Program-made: the position numbers and the translations under genes | Origin: Micromonospora sp. ATCC 39149 | GTDB taxonomy: Bacteria; Actinomycetota; Actinomycetes; Mycobacteriales; Micromonosporaceae | DNA length: 64,000 nucleotides | Direction: 5' to 3' | NCBI RefSeq assembly: GCF_000158815.1 | Contig: NZ_GG657738.1 | Location: 4,363,863 to 4,427,862 of the forward strand | Shown here: piece by piece, positions 26,066-35,561 of the stretch | Numbering within the stretch: the stretch's first letter is position 1 | How the letters are laid out: every line of letters starts with the position of its first letter | The notes under the pieces: model-generated | Seen by the model: the letters and a program-made list of their open reading frames with translations, nothing else | The model's database searches: none | What the model was told of the DNA's origin: nothing

Positions 26066-26983
26066 CGGTCGGGCCGGGGAACCCCCCGGGCCGCCCGCCC
26101 GGGTGAGGACGGCCTCCCAGCACTGGCGGACGCCGTCGGGGAGGCTGATCCGCGCCTGCCAGCCCAGGGTCTCCCGGGCGAGGGTGGTGTCGAGCCAGTT
26201 GCCCCGATGGTCGAACTGCCGGCGGACGTCCCGGATGACCTCCAGCTCACGACCGGCCACCGTGGACATCGTCTGGAGCAACTCGGCGAGGGAGGTGGGC
26301 AGGCCCGAGCCGACGTTCACGACCGTGGGCAGCCGGTCCCGGTCGCCGTCACCGGCCCGCTGCGCGATGACCTCCATGATCGCGGTGACGTCGTCGACGT
26401 GTACGTAGTCCCGCACCACGGCCGGATCGCCGAAGAGCCGGATCGGCTCTCCGCGCACGGTGGCCTCCAGCCAGTGTGACAGGACACCGTACCCGGGGGT
26501 CGGCCGCTGCCCCGGACCGTAGACGTTGCTCAGCCGGGTCACCACCGGCTGCACCCGGTCGGTGTGGCGCAGCAGCTCCTGTTCCAGCCGCAGCTTCGCC
26601 CGGCCGTACGCCGAGGCGGGCCCGGTGGCCGACCGCTCGTGGTAGGGCGGCCACACCGTCGGCGTGTACACCGCCCCGCCCGAGCTGGCCAGGACGAACA
26701 CCGGCCGGTGGTCCACCCCCGCCAGCGCACTTAGCACGTCCAGCAACAACTCGCGTTCCCGGACGACCCGTTCCGGTTGCTGCTCCGCCAGCGCCGGGCT
26801 CAGCCGGGCGGCGAGGAAGTAGACGACCTGCGCCTCGCGGAGCCCCGGCGCGGGCCGGCCGTCGACGACGGGTGGGGCGGCACGGCTGAAGCGCGCCACC
26901 GGATGCCCGGCCTCGGCCAGGCGGGAGACGAGGCGTGAGCCGATGAAGCCGGTGGCGCCGACCACCGCTGCGGGGCGTCGCAA
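25718..26983 (-). CDS. NAD-dependent epimerase/ketoreductase with antisense-overlapping tail
   Basis: An extended SDR: VVGATGFIGSRLVSRLAEAG for NAD(P), SAYGRAKLRLEQE as catalytic Tyr-Lys, and RDYVHVDDVTAIM. It probably reduces or epimerises an NDP-4-ketosugar. TTG at 26983 is favoured because AAGGAG lies 5 bases upstream, 13 bp after the HAD gene stop; an outer start at 27037 is less likely. The SDR fold should end near residue 310. About 100 further Pro/Arg/Gly-rich residues follow, running antisense through the 3' part of the glycosyltransferase gene before a stop appears. That tail may be non-functional read-through, or a stop may have been lost by an indel. Confidence 0.75.
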   Translation of the reverse strand: MRRPAAVVGATGFIGSRLVSRLAEAGHPVARFSRAAPPVVDGRPAPGLREAQVVYFLAARLSPALAEQQPERVVRERELLLDVLSALAGVDHRPVFVLASSGGAVYTPTVWPPYHERSATGPASAYGRAKLRLEQELLRHTDRVQPVVTRLSNVYGPGQRPTPGYGVLSHWLEATVRGEPIRLFGDPAVVRDYVHVDDVTAIMEVIAQRAGDGDRDRLPTVVNVGSGLPTSLAELLQTMSTVAGRELEVIRDVRRQFDHRGNWLDTTLARETLGWQARISLPDGVRQCWEAVLTRAGGPGGSPARPSARLGRASRGREPPQPRPSQQFVAQPGGGRRGVAEGQWQGEPGFRGRTVPVPFLAQAGPCLVPSGLAPPLPVRPPQQVPGGQPARVDVMGDRVVREQLLAGAGGLHGADEGGVLP

Positions 26984-26996
26984 CTGCACTCCTTCG

Positions 26997-27749
26997 TCAA
27001 AGTCCGCCGGTGCCGGCGTTCGAACGCGGGGTGGCACTCGTCAGGGGAGAGTCGGCCAGGGCCGCCAGGGACGCCACGGTGGTGACCCGGGCGTCCGCGG
27101 GCGGGGAGCCGGTGCGGAACGCCCTCAGCTCCGTGTAGACCCGGACCAGGTCCGGATGGACGCCCGGCGGCCGGCGGTACGCCGGATCGGGCAGCACGAA
27201 CGCCACCGGGCAACCGAGCCCGAGCGCGGGCAGGACGTCGTGATCCGTCCGGTTGCCCACCACCAGCAACTCGGCGGGCGGGATCGCCAGCCGCCGCAGG
27301 GCGAGCCCGAGCAGGGCCGGGTCGGGCTTGGCCACCCCGACGAGGGAGTCGAGGAGCACCTCCCGGCAGACCTGGCTGACCTGCCACCGGGCCAGTACGT
27401 CCGCGCACTCGGGGGGCTGGTTGGCGACGATCACGACGGGTAGTTCCCTGGCCAGCCTGGTGACCGCGCGAACGGCACCGGGAATCTCCTGGGCCAGCTC
27501 GCCCCAGGACTGCCGGACCCGCGACCAGCTCAGCGCGGCGGCCTCCGAGTGGAGCCAGGTCCGGCCGGTTGGGTCGCCCTCGCCGTAGTGGTAGAACCGC
27601 TCGACGTGCTCCAGAAACGCACGCAGGTCGAGCGTCGGGTCGGTGGCCTGGAGGCGGTCGAAGGTGTCCTGGAGCCAGGCCAGCTCGAACGGCTCGTCGT
27701 AGTAGACGACCCCGCCGACGTCCAGCGCGACGGCGCTGTGCCCGGTCAT
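26997..27749 (-). CDS. HAD-superfamily hydrolase
   Basis: A 250-residue haloacid-dehalogenase-like protein. Motif I is ALDVGGVVYYDE (nucleophile Asp10, with Gly in place of the second Asp), motif III is VAKPDP and motif IV is GNRTDHDV. HAD enzymes of this size are mostly phosphatases. It sits in the cluster directly upstream of an SDR and divergent from an oxygenase gene, so a sugar-phosphate or phosphoglycolate-like substrate is conceivable, but nothing in the sequence names it. Confidence 0.8.
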   Translation of the reverse strand: MTGHSAVALDVGGVVYYDEPFELAWLQDTFDRLQATDPTLDLRAFLEHVERFYHYGEGDPTGRTWLHSEAAALSWSRVRQSWGELAQEIPGAVRAVTRLARELPVVIVANQPPECADVLARWQVSQVCREVLLDSLVGVAKPDPALLGLALRRLAIPPAELLVVGNRTDHDVLPALGLGCPVAFVLPDPAYRRPPGVHPDLVRVYTELRAFRTGSPPADARVTTVASLAALADSPLTSATPRSNAGTGGL

Positions 27750-27852
27750 CCCAAACCCCCCACCGACATCGAGGACATCGAGGCGAGTCTCGCACGGGGA
27801 TGAATGGACAATCGAGAGCGCGTGCCGTTCTGGCAGCGGCGCGGACCGAATA

Positions 27853-27868
27853 CTAGTCGAATCCCTAT
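27853..27868 (+). promoter_or_regulatory. LuxR-type operator box E
   Basis: CTAGTCGAATCCCTAT, 81 bp upstream of the oxygenase ATG (27949) and 104 bp upstream of the divergent HAD gene start (27749). It shares the GAATCC core with box D. Confidence 0.6.
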
Positions 27869-27948
27869 TTCCCGCTCGGGAGCGGTATCGCCGCGCTGTT
27901 CCTACCGTATGGTTTATTCGCGGACAGGCTATTCCGAGAGGTGGTCAA

Positions 27949-28710
27949 ATGGCCGTGGGGACTGTTGGTGCGGAGGTCGTCGACCGTCGGCTGGAGGCTT
28001 ACCGGCGCGATGGCTTCGTGACTCTCCCGCAGCTCGCCGACGACGCCGAGGTCGCCTGGCTCCGGGCCGCCTACGACCGGCTCTTCGCCGATCACGCGTC
28101 GCCCGACACCGGCGACTACCGGGACATCGCCGGCCGTGGCGACGACGCCGCGCCTGCCCGTCTCCCGCAGATCGTCCGGCCGGAGAAATACCTGCCGGAG
28201 TTGGTGGAGACCGCGCACTTCGCGCGATGCCGGGCCATCGCCTCCGCTTTCCTCGACATCCCCGAGGACGAACTCGACTTCTACGGCCACGCGATCCTCA
28301 AGCCGCCGCGCTACGGCGCACCCACTCCGTGGCACCAGGACGAGGCGTACATGGACCCGCGCTGGTCCCGTCGCGGCCTGAGCATCTGGACCCCGCTCGA
28401 CGAGGCGACGGTGTCCAGCGGCTGTCTCCAGTACCTGCCGGGCCTGCACCGGGGCGGGGTGCTCCCGCACCATCACATCAACCACGACGACCGCATCGAA
28501 GGTCTGATGACGGACGAGGTCGACGACACGGACAGCGTCGCCTGCCCGCTGCGGCCGGGCGAGGCGGTCATGCACGACTTCCGTGCGCCGCACTACGCCG
28601 GCCCGAACGAGACGGACCAGCCGCGCCGCGCGTACGTCCTGGTGTTCATGAGCCAGCCGGTCGAGGTGACCGACCCCGAGCCGCGACCCTGGCTGCACGA
28701 CCGGAGCTGA
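27949..28710 (+). CDS. Fe(II)/2-oxoglutarate oxygenase, orthosomycin family (2 of 3)
   Basis: A 253-residue PhyH-like dioxygenase with iron ligands His129-x-Asp131 (PWHQDEAY) and His215 (APHYAG), followed by RR at 226-227 for 2-oxoglutarate. It is a close-to-minimal member of the group that forms orthoester or methylenedioxy bridges in orthosomycins. Monocistronic, with its own LuxR-type box 81 bp upstream and a strong terminator hairpin right after it. The individual ring assignment is not possible from sequence alone. Confidence 0.85.
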   Translation: MAVGTVGAEVVDRRLEAYRRDGFVTLPQLADDAEVAWLRAAYDRLFADHASPDTGDYRDIAGRGDDAAPARLPQIVRPEKYLPELVETAHFARCRAIASAFLDIPEDELDFYGHAILKPPRYGAPTPWHQDEAYMDPRWSRRGLSIWTPLDEATVSSGCLQYLPGLHRGGVLPHHHINHDDRIEGLMTDEVDDTDSVACPLRPGEAVMHDFRAPHYAGPNETDQPRRAYVLVFMSQPVEVTDPEPRPWLHDRS

Positions 28711-28721
28711 CCTGGCCGGGC

Positions 28722-28751
28722 GCGCCGGTGTCGGACCGCCGACACCGGCGC
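28722..28751. terminator. Bidirectional hairpin terminator
   Basis: Perfect 13-bp inverted repeat GCGCCGGTGTCGG, loop ACCG, and complement. It lies between the convergent oxygenase (ends 28710) and glycosyltransferase operon (ends 28809), so it can serve both. Confidence 0.8.
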
Positions 28752-28808
28752 TTCCGCGTGCGGCGGGCACCCCCTACGGTCGCGACCGTAGCCGCCGCCC
28801 GGGCCGGC

Positions 28809-29831
28809 TCAGGACCAGCGCGCGCCGGCCAGCACGTCGCGGTACACCGCCTCGTAGCGCCGGGCGATCTCCACGTGCCCCCAGCACCGGATCGCGGCCT
28901 TCCGCGCCTGGGCGGGCGACGGCAGTCGGGACAGCACCGCTCGGGCCTCCCGCTCGTCGAAGCCGGTGCCGAAGCCCACCACCTCGCCGACGGCCGGCAC
29001 GATCTCCGCCAGGCAGCCGTTGCTCGTGCCGACCACCGGGGTGCCGCTGGCCGCCGCCTCGGACACCACGGTCGCACCCGGCTCGCACCACGTGCCGCCC
29101 CACGGGCCGGGCACCGGCTGGGAGAGCACCAGGATGGCAGCCGCCGTGGCGAGCAGGTCCATACGTTCCTGACCCCCCACCTCGCCGACGAGGGTGACGT
29201 GGTCGCCGTACTCGCCCATGATCCGGTCGAGGTACTCCGGCTCCCAGGCCGGACCGGCCATCAGTAGCCGGCGGCCGGCGGCCCGGGCGAACGCGGCCGC
29301 CTCCAGCGCGCCCTTGAACGGGGAGATCCGGCCCATGAAGAGCAGGAAGTCGTCCTTGCGGTCGCCGGGGCGGTAGAGCGACGGATCCACCCCGATCGGG
29401 ATGACCGGGGCGTCCGCGCCGCCGCCGCACTGCTCCCGCTGCGCCTTCGAGGCGTACACGCAGCCGGCCGGATAGGACGGGCGGGTGGTCATGTGGTGCG
29501 AGGCCACCAGGCCGACCCCCGGGGGCAGCTCGATCGGATCCACCTTGCCGCAGCTGTAGTCGTTGACGACGTCCACCGGAGCGGACTTCAACCATGCCCG
29601 GATGTCCTCGGGCTCGCCCGCCGGCACCACGGTCAGGCGTGGATGCGTACGCGGACTGCCCGGGGCACCGAGCAGGAACACCTCGTGCCCGAGTTCGAGC
29701 AGGCCCTTGATCTTGTTGGCCACGATCCACTGGATCCCGCCGTACCCCTGCGGCGGGACCGTGATCCACTGCCGCTCGTCGCTCGGCAACCGGAACGGTA
29801 TGTTGACCATCGCGATCCGCAGGGGGGTCAT
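28809..29831 (-). CDS. Glycosyltransferase, family 4 (GT-B)
   Basis: A 340-residue GT-B glycosyltransferase. It has the N-terminal acceptor domain and a C-terminal nucleotide-sugar domain with LLFMGRISPFKGALEAAAFA and the EPGATVVSEAAASGTPVVGTSNG segment typical of GT4 retaining enzymes. Start ATG preceded by GAGGAG. It is the last gene of a five-gene minus-strand operon that carries four of the window's glycosyltransferases. The sugar it adds is unknown. Confidence 0.85.
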   Translation of the reverse strand: MTPLRIAMVNIPFRLPSDERQWITVPPQGYGGIQWIVANKIKGLLELGHEVFLLGAPGSPRTHPRLTVVPAGEPEDIRAWLKSAPVDVVNDYSCGKVDPIELPPGVGLVASHHMTTRPSYPAGCVYASKAQREQCGGGADAPVIPIGVDPSLYRPGDRKDDFLLFMGRISPFKGALEAAAFARAAGRRLLMAGPAWEPEYLDRIMGEYGDHVTLVGEVGGQERMDLLATAAAILVLSQPVPGPWGGTWCEPGATVVSEAAASGTPVVGTSNGCLAEIVPAVGEVVGFGTGFDEREARAVLSRLPSPAQARKAAIRCWGHVEIARRYEAVYRDVLAGARWS

Positions 29832-29845
29832 CTGCTCCTCATTCC

Positions 29846-30901
29846 TCAGGCCAGCAGATCGAGCAGGTCCCGCAGGACGCGAGGGTAGCCGTACTCGACG
29901 CGGAGCCGGTCCTGAATCTCACCGACCAGTCGTCCGTACCGTTCGTGCTCGGCCGAGAGCCGGCTCAGCGTTCCGGCCGGGTCGTCGCCGAGCATCAGGT
30001 GTTCCGCCTCGTCGCCGTAGACCGGCGCGAGGAACTTCGCGGCGACCGGGAGCACGGGCAGGCTGCCCGAGGCCAGCGTCTCGAACATCCGGGGGGTCAA
30101 CAGGCCGGTGCTGGTGACCAGCGGCCGCACCAGGACCGGTGAGATCAGCGACCGGCCCATCTGCTCGACCACGTGGCCGAACGGCACGGGCGGATGCACC
30201 TCGACGCCGCGCGCCCGCAGCCAGCCCGGCTCGCTGAGCGTCGCCTCCTCGAAGCCCGCGCAACTGCCGCCGTCCCACCAGCGTCCGCACACCCGCAGCC
30301 GGCGCAGCGGCGGCCGGGCCGCCGCCGCGGCCTCGACCATCTCGGTCATCGGCTCCCACCGCCACCAGTTGCTGCCGATGTACTGGAGGTCGTACGGGCG
30401 CGACTGCGCGCCGGTGCCCAGTTCCAGCGGGTGCCGCACCGGCGCTGCCAGGCCGAAGCACTTGAAGAACCGGGCGCCGGCCGGGAGCGGACCCAGCCGG
30501 GGTTGCAGGATCAGGTCGCTCAGGGTCGAGTACAACCGCCGCCAACTCTCCGCGGAGTACCGGCCCGACGCGCTGTCGCCGTCCCCGCCCTCCTCGGCAC
30601 CCCAGTGCCCGTCGAAGTCGACGATGGCCCGGCGCTGTCGGGGGAACGCCTCGACGAGGTCCAGTTGCGCCTCGGTGAGGAACTGCTTGGCCTCGAACAT
30701 GATCACCAGGTGGGTGCCCCAGCGGAGGTCCGGCTCGACCGGCAGGTGCCGGGCCGTCTCGGCGTCGACCCGGGACAGCGGGCCGCAGAGCCGCACCTCG
30801 CAGTCGGCCTCCCGGGCCGCCCGCACGTACGCGGCGACGGTCTGGCTGAACCCGGCCTGCCAGTGGAAGTTGCCCGCGACGAGAATCCGTGGCCTGCTCA
30901 T
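29846..30901 (-). CDS. Glycosyltransferase-like protein (CgeB/Glyco_trans_1_2 type)
   Basis: A 351-residue protein whose C-terminal half contains TPRMFETLASGSLPVLPVAAKFLAPVYGDEAEHLML, the pattern of GT-B enzymes with a CgeB-like C-terminal domain. The N-terminus starts ILVAGNFHWQAGFSQTVAAYV. The ATG at 30901 overlaps the stop of the upstream GT2 gene (ATGA). A glycosyltransferase function is likely by family and by its position between two other glycosyltransferases. Confidence 0.75.
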   Translation of the reverse strand: MSRPRILVAGNFHWQAGFSQTVAAYVRAAREADCEVRLCGPLSRVDAETARHLPVEPDLRWGTHLVIMFEAKQFLTEAQLDLVEAFPRQRRAIVDFDGHWGAEEGGDGDSASGRYSAESWRRLYSTLSDLILQPRLGPLPAGARFFKCFGLAAPVRHPLELGTGAQSRPYDLQYIGSNWWRWEPMTEMVEAAAAARPPLRRLRVCGRWWDGGSCAGFEEATLSEPGWLRARGVEVHPPVPFGHVVEQMGRSLISPVLVRPLVTSTGLLTPRMFETLASGSLPVLPVAAKFLAPVYGDEAEHLMLGDDPAGTLSRLSAEHERYGRLVGEIQDRLRVEYGYPRVLRDLLDLLA

Positions 30902-31941
30902 CCCCGCACGGTTTCCTTCCGCTCTCGGGCGCGGTCCACGCCCGTCCCTCGTGCCCGCAGCAGCCGGTGCCGCCGACGACGTTCCCGGATCACCGGGGCC
31001 TGGCGGGCCAGCCACCCGAGCGCCACGAAGGTCTCCCGCGCCCCGACGCCCGCGCTCGTCCGACCCGTCACGCCCCGCCCACGGACGTCGGAGAACAGCC
31101 AGCGGGCGGCGAGCCGGGCGGCCTTGGCCGGGGGCCAGTCCACATCGGTCAGCAGATAGTAGTAGCGGTTGCGGCGCATGTGTATCCGGCTGTACGCGCT
31201 CGCGGCGGTGCCACCGCCGCCTTTGTGCTGGATGCCGAGGTCGAGTAGGAGCGCCACCCGCCAGCCCGCCCACCGGGCCCGCCGGCACAGGTCGACCTCC
31301 TCGTAGTAGGTGTGGAACACCTCGTCGAGCAGGCCGACCTCGCGTAGCACGGCGGCCCGGACGAACAGCGCCGAGCCCTGCACGTACGCGTGCTCCAGGG
31401 TGCGCGGCGCGCGGTCGCGGACCGTCGCGGTGACGTGCGAGGGATGATCCAGCAGGTCGCCGGCGAAGGTGTGCTGCTCGCCCAGGTAGAGGGCGACCTG
31501 CGTCCAGTCGTTGAAGTCGGTCAACTCGGTCGACGCCGGGTCGTAGCGGTACTGCAACGGGCCGATGACGCCGTACTGCGGCCACCGCTGCGCGAACTCG
31601 ACCAGCCCGCGGACCAGCCCCGGCGGTGTCCAGGTGTCCGGGTTGACCAGGAAGATGTGGTCGAAGCCCTCCGCCAGGGCCGCCCGCATGCCGACGTTGT
31701 TCGCGCCGGTGAAGCCGAGATTGCGGGGGTTTCGGATGACCCGGACGCCGGGAAACGCCGACATGACGTGCGCCACGCTGCCGTCGGCCGAGGCGTTGTC
31801 CACGTAGAAGACCGTCAGCTCGAAGCCGGTCGTGTCGCTGGCGAGCAGCGAGCCGAGCGCGCGGTCCAGCCAACGGATCTCGTTGGTGCCGACCGTGATG
31901 GTGGCGACCCTAACCGGCGGCGTTGACCCCTCGCGGGTCAT
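30898..31941 (-). CDS. Glycosyltransferase, family 2 (rhamnosyl/lyxosyl-type)
   Basis: A 347-residue GT-A enzyme with TVGTNEIRWLDRALGSLLA, the metal-binding FLVNPDTWTPP (DxD-like) and the late EVFHTYYEEVDLCRRARWAGW motif shared with rhamnosyltransferase-type GT2 proteins. Such enzymes often transfer L-sugars, so the L-lyxose or a deoxysugar ring is conceivable; this is inference. Start and stop both overlap neighbours by 4 bp, showing tight translational coupling. Confidence 0.85.
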   Translation of the reverse strand: MTREGSTPPVRVATITVGTNEIRWLDRALGSLLASDTTGFELTVFYVDNASADGSVAHVMSAFPGVRVIRNPRNLGFTGANNVGMRAALAEGFDHIFLVNPDTWTPPGLVRGLVEFAQRWPQYGVIGPLQYRYDPASTELTDFNDWTQVALYLGEQHTFAGDLLDHPSHVTATVRDRAPRTLEHAYVQGSALFVRAAVLREVGLLDEVFHTYYEEVDLCRRARWAGWRVALLLDLGIQHKGGGGTAASAYSRIHMRRNRYYYLLTDVDWPPAKAARLAARWLFSDVRGRGVTGRTSAGVGARETFVALGWLARQAPVIRERRRRHRLLRARGTGVDRARERKETVRG

Positions 31942-32876
31942 CGCTCCCCCCGGACCGGTTCGTCCGCCTCGACCCACTTGTAGACCTTCGCGATGCCGTC
32001 GGCGAGCCTCGTTCGGGCCGCCCAGCGCAGCTCCCGGGCCGCGCGGGTCACCTCCAGCGCGGAGTGCTTCAGCTCGCCCAGGCGGGGTGGCTCGAAGCGG
32101 GGGTCCGGGACGCGCCCGGCGGTGCGGCCGACCAGGTCCAGTAGTTTGCGGATGCTGGTGGAGGTCCCGGTGCCGATGTTCCACAGGCCGGGGCCACCGT
32201 GCCCGACCGCGAGCAGGAACGCCTCCACCACGTCGGCCACGTAGATGTAGTCCCGGGTCTGCTCGCCGTCGCCGAACACCGTCGGCCGGCGCCCGGCCAC
32301 CAGGCAGCCGCAGAAGATCGAGACGACCCCGGCCTCGCCGGTCGGGTCCTGGCGTGGCCCGTACACGTTGCCGAGCCGCAGCGCCGCGTGGGTCGAGCCG
32401 TAGAGCCGGTTGTAGAGCGCCAGGTACTGCTCCGCGCAGTACTTGGCGGCCCCGTACGGCGCCCACGGCGCCGGCCGGACGTCCTCGGGGGAGGGCAGCT
32501 CGTCGACCTCCCCGTAGAGGGCGCCGCCGCTGGAGGCGAAGACCACCCGGGCGTCGATGGCCCGGGCGGCCTCCAGGACGTTGACGGTGCCGACCACGTT
32601 GACCCCGGTGTCCGAGGTGGCGTCGGCCACCGAGTTGCGCACGTCCGCCTGGGCGGCCAGGTGGCAGATGACCTCCGGGCGACACTGCTCGGCCAGCCGG
32701 GTCAACCCGGCCCGGTCGGTGATCGACCCGTGGTGCAGCGGCACCCCGGCGGGCAGCCGCTCGGGCCGCCCGGTGGACAGGTCGTCGAGCACGGTGACGC
32801 TGTCGCCGCGTTCGAGCAGCGCGTCGGTGAGGTGGGAGCCGATGAACCCGGCTCCGCCGGTCACGAGGACGCGCAT
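31938..32876 (-). CDS. NDP-sugar 4-epimerase-like SDR
   Basis: A 312-residue extended SDR with VTGGAGFIGSHLTDALLERG, catalytic YGAAKYCAEQY and VYGPRQDP, very like short actinobacterial UDP-glucose 4-epimerases. It lies among glycosyltransferases, so it may prepare a nucleotide sugar (for example for the pentose ring) by 4-epimerisation. A decarboxylase-type function is less likely from the motifs but not excluded. ATG at 32876 lies inside the last bases of the upstream glycosyltransferase gene (16-bp overlap). Confidence 0.8.
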   Translation of the reverse strand: MRVLVTGGAGFIGSHLTDALLERGDSVTVLDDLSTGRPERLPAGVPLHHGSITDRAGLTRLAEQCRPEVICHLAAQADVRNSVADATSDTGVNVVGTVNVLEAARAIDARVVFASSGGALYGEVDELPSPEDVRPAPWAPYGAAKYCAEQYLALYNRLYGSTHAALRLGNVYGPRQDPTGEAGVVSIFCGCLVAGRRPTVFGDGEQTRDYIYVADVVEAFLLAVGHGGPGLWNIGTGTSTSIRKLLDLVGRTAGRVPDPRFEPPRLGELKHSALEVTRAARELRWAARTRLADGIAKVYKWVEADEPVRGER

Positions 32877-34030
32877 GTCAGGCCCCGGGTCGCGAACTCG
32901 GTGAGCTGGCCCACGACCTCCGTGGGGCCGGGCATCTCGGCGATCTCCCGGGCGATCGCGGCGGCGCTGGTGGCGTGGACCGGATCCTCCAGCAGCAGGC
33001 GGGCGACCTTGCCCACGGCCTCCGGCGTGTCCTCGCCCGGCGCGAGGGTCTGCGCCACGCCCAGGGTCGACAGGTTGCGCGCCCACTCGATGAACCGGCT
33101 CTCCTGCGGCACGATCAGCTGGGGCACCCCCGCGTTCAAGGCGGTCAGCGCGGTCATCGTGCCGGAGTGGTGCACGATCAGGTCACAGTGGGGCAGCACC
33201 ACGTCCAGCGGGAGCCAGCCGGCGTGCCGCACACCCGGCACGTCGTGCAGGGCCCGACCCACCTCCGGCGGCGCCGCGACCACGACCTCGACGTCCTGCT
33301 CGGCCAGGGTGCCGGCCAGTCCGTGGAGGAAGTCGAAGTTGTGGGTGGTGGTGACCAGACTGCCGGCGGTGACCAGGACACGGCGACGCGGCCCGCGCGA
33401 GAGCATCCACGGCGCCACCGGCTGCTGCTGGTTGGTCGGAATCCAGCGCAGCGGTCGCACCGGCTGCGCCGGCGGGACGTCGTCGATCCGGGTGCTGGCC
33501 GGGAAGATGTCCAGGGCCAGGTGGAACGGCGGCACCTGGGCCAGGCCGAGCGCGGCCAGCTCCGGCCGCAGCTCCTCGTCGACCCCCGGATGGGTGCCCT
33601 CGCGGTCCACCGGGTTGCCGGTGAGCAGGTGCCGCACGCAGGGCACCCCAAGTTCGGTGGCCAGGATCGGCGCGGCGTAGGCGTGCGGGCCGCCGACGAT
33701 CAGGTCGGGCCGCCACCCGCCGACCAGGTCGCGCAGCGGATCCAGGCTGATCGCCGCCAGCCGGCCGAACATCCGGCCGACGAAGGGGACGAAGGCGGCG
33801 TCCTCGGCCGGGATGCGCAGCGGATCGCCGGCCCGGTCGGTGGTCATGAGCTCGGCGAGGGTCAGCGCCGCCAGCGGGAAGGCCGGCAGCCCGACGGACA
33901 TCGTCGCCGGTACGACCTCCTGCGTGGAAGCCATCACGACCTCGTGCCCGCTCATCCGGGCGGCGATTGCCAGTGGGGCCAGGCCGAATAGGCTGGACTT
34001 CGTCGGTCCTGCGATGAACAGTATCTTCAC
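32861..34030 (-). CDS. Glycosyltransferase, family 1 (antibiotic MGT type)
   Basis: A 389-residue GT-B enzyme of the natural-product glycosyltransferase family. The C-terminal donor-binding signature reads LPHCDLIVHHSGTMTALTALNAGVPQLIVPQ, and the N-terminus starts KILFIAGPTKSSLFGLAPLA. Such enzymes use dTDP-deoxysugars. The GTG at 34030 is chosen for GGAGGA just upstream; the longer start at 34090 lacks one. First gene of the five-gene operon. LuxR-type box F lies 80 bp upstream. Confidence 0.85.
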   Translation of the reverse strand: MKILFIAGPTKSSLFGLAPLAIAARMSGHEVVMASTQEVVPATMSVGLPAFPLAALTLAELMTTDRAGDPLRIPAEDAAFVPFVGRMFGRLAAISLDPLRDLVGGWRPDLIVGGPHAYAAPILATELGVPCVRHLLTGNPVDREGTHPGVDEELRPELAALGLAQVPPFHLALDIFPASTRIDDVPPAQPVRPLRWIPTNQQQPVAPWMLSRGPRRRVLVTAGSLVTTTHNFDFLHGLAGTLAEQDVEVVVAAPPEVGRALHDVPGVRHAGWLPLDVVLPHCDLIVHHSGTMTALTALNAGVPQLIVPQESRFIEWARNLSTLGVAQTLAPGEDTPEAVGKVARLLLEDPVHATSAAAIAREIAEMPGPTEVVGQLTEFATRGLTCASS

Positions 34031-34109
34031 GAGTCCTCCGCACGTGTCGGCCGAATATATAGCGACGTCAACCGCTGGCCCATGGTTCACGGCTTCTGCG
34101 GGGGAAGCT

Positions 34110-34125
34110 CGAGTGATCCAACTAG
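34110..34125 (-). promoter_or_regulatory. LuxR-type operator box F (weaker)
   Basis: Minus-strand CTAGTTGGATCACTCG: the left CTAG and GGATC core are kept, the right half is degenerate. It lies in the 255-bp divergent gap, 80 bp from the glycosyltransferase operon start and about 160 bp from the nitrososynthase start, so it could serve either side. Confidence 0.35.
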
Positions 34126-34285
34126 ACTTGGCGAACTCCGGCGCACGACAGGGGTTTCGCCAAGCCGTTGCCGCCTATTCTGGGTATCCCTGTCGAGCAT
34201 CGTCGGTGGACAATCAGCCAGCAATTGGTGATCGCCGCGCACCCTGATAGCGACAGGTTCGGCACAGCGCGAACGGAAGCAGGCG

Positions 34286-35551
34286 ATGTCTAATCTGACC
34301 GAGGAGAGATGGGTGGCGGCGGATCTTCGCGCGCCGCTCACGCCGGCGGGGCGCACGGTGGTCGACCTGCTTGCCGGCGTGATCCCGAGAATCAGTGCGG
34401 AGGCCGCCGACCGGGACCGCACCGGCACCTTCCCGGTGGAGGCGTTCGAGCAGTTCGCGAAGCTCGGGTTGATGGGCGCCACCGTTCCCGCCGAGCTGGG
34501 CGGCCTGGGGTTGACCCGGCTGTACGACGTGGCGACCGCGCTGATGCGGCTGGCCGAGGCCGACGCGTCCACCGCGCTGGCCTGGCACGTGCAGCTCAGC
34601 CGGGGCCTCACCCTCACCTACGAGTGGCAGCACGGCACGCCGCCGGTGCGCGCGATGGCGGAGCGGCTGCTGCGGGCGATGGCGGAGGGCGAGGCCGCCG
34701 TCTGCGGCGCGCTCAAGGACGCCCCCGGCGTGGTCACCGAGCTGCATTCCGACGGCGCCGGCGGCTGGCTGCTGTCGGGCCGCAAGGTGCTGGTCAGCAT
34801 GGCGCCCATCGCGACCCACTTCTTCGTGCACGCCCAGCGGCGCGACGACGACGGCTCGGTGTTCCTCGCCGTGCCGGTCGTGCACCGCGACGCCCCCGGG
34901 CTCACGGTGCTGGACAACTGGGACGGCCTGGGAATGCGTGCCTCGGGGACGCTGGAGGTGGTCTTCGACCGGTGCCCGGTCCGGGCCGACGAGCTGCTGG
35001 AGCGCGGCCCGGTCGGGGCCCGGCGGGACGCCGTGCTGGCCGGGCAGACGGTCAGCTCGATCACCATGCTCGGCATCTACGCCGGCATCGCCCAGGCGGC
35101 CCGGGACATCGCGGTCGGTTTCTGCGCGGGGCGCGGCGGCGAGCCACGGGCCGGTGCCCGGGCGCTGGTCGCCGGGCTGGACACCCGGCTCTACGCGCTA
35201 CGCACCACGGTCGGCGCGGCGTTGACCAACGCCGACGCGGCGTCGGTCGACCTGTCCGGCGACCCGGACGAACGCGGCCGACGGATGATGACCCCGTTCC
35301 AGTACGCGAAGATGACCGTCAACGAGCTGGCCCCGGCGGTGGTGGACGACTGCCTCAGCCTGGTCGGCGGCCTCGCCTACACGGCCGGGCACCCACTCTC
35401 CCGGCTCTATCGCGACGTGCGGGCCGGCGGGTTCATGCAGCCCTACAGCTACGTGGACGCCGTCGACTACCTGAGCGGTCAGGCACTTGGACTCGACCGG
35501 GACAACGACTACATGAGCGTGCGCGCGCTCCGCTCCCGGACCTCGGCGTAG
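34286..35551 (+). CDS. evdC: Nitrososynthase, flavin-dependent amino-sugar N-oxygenase
   Basis: A 421-residue protein of the acyl-CoA dehydrogenase fold. It has an N-terminal helical domain, a central beta domain ([14 protein letters not shown]) and a C-terminal helical domain ([25 protein letters not shown]). In this setting it matches the nitrososynthases ORF36/EvdC, DnmZ and RubN8, which oxidise the C3 amine of a dTDP-aminosugar to the nitroso level on the way to the nitrosugar evernitrose. The next three genes (aminotransferase, C-methyltransferase, 5-epimerase) make exactly its substrate. An ordinary acyl-CoA dehydrogenase would be out of place here. Confidence 0.9.
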   Translation: MSNLTEERWVAADLRAPLTPAGRTVVDLLAGVIPRISAEAADRDRTGTFPVEAFEQFAKLGLMGATVPAELGGLGLTRLYDVATALMRLAEADASTALAWHVQLSRGLTLTYEWQHGTPPVRAMAERLLRAMAEGEAAVCGALKDAPGVVTELHSDGAGGWLLSGRKVLVSMAPIATHFFVHAQRRDDDGSVFLAVPVVHRDAPGLTVLDNWDGLGMRASGTLEVVFDRCPVRADELLERGPVGARRDAVLAGQTVSSITMLGIYAGIAQAARDIAVGFCAGRGGEPRAGARALVAGLDTRLYALRTTVGAALTNADAASVDLSGDPDERGRRMMTPFQYAKMTVNELAPAVVDDCLSLVGGLAYTAGHPLSRLYRDVRAGGFMQPYSYVDAVDYLSGQALGLDRDNDYMSVRALRSRTSA

Positions 35552-35561
35552 AAGGGCGAAG

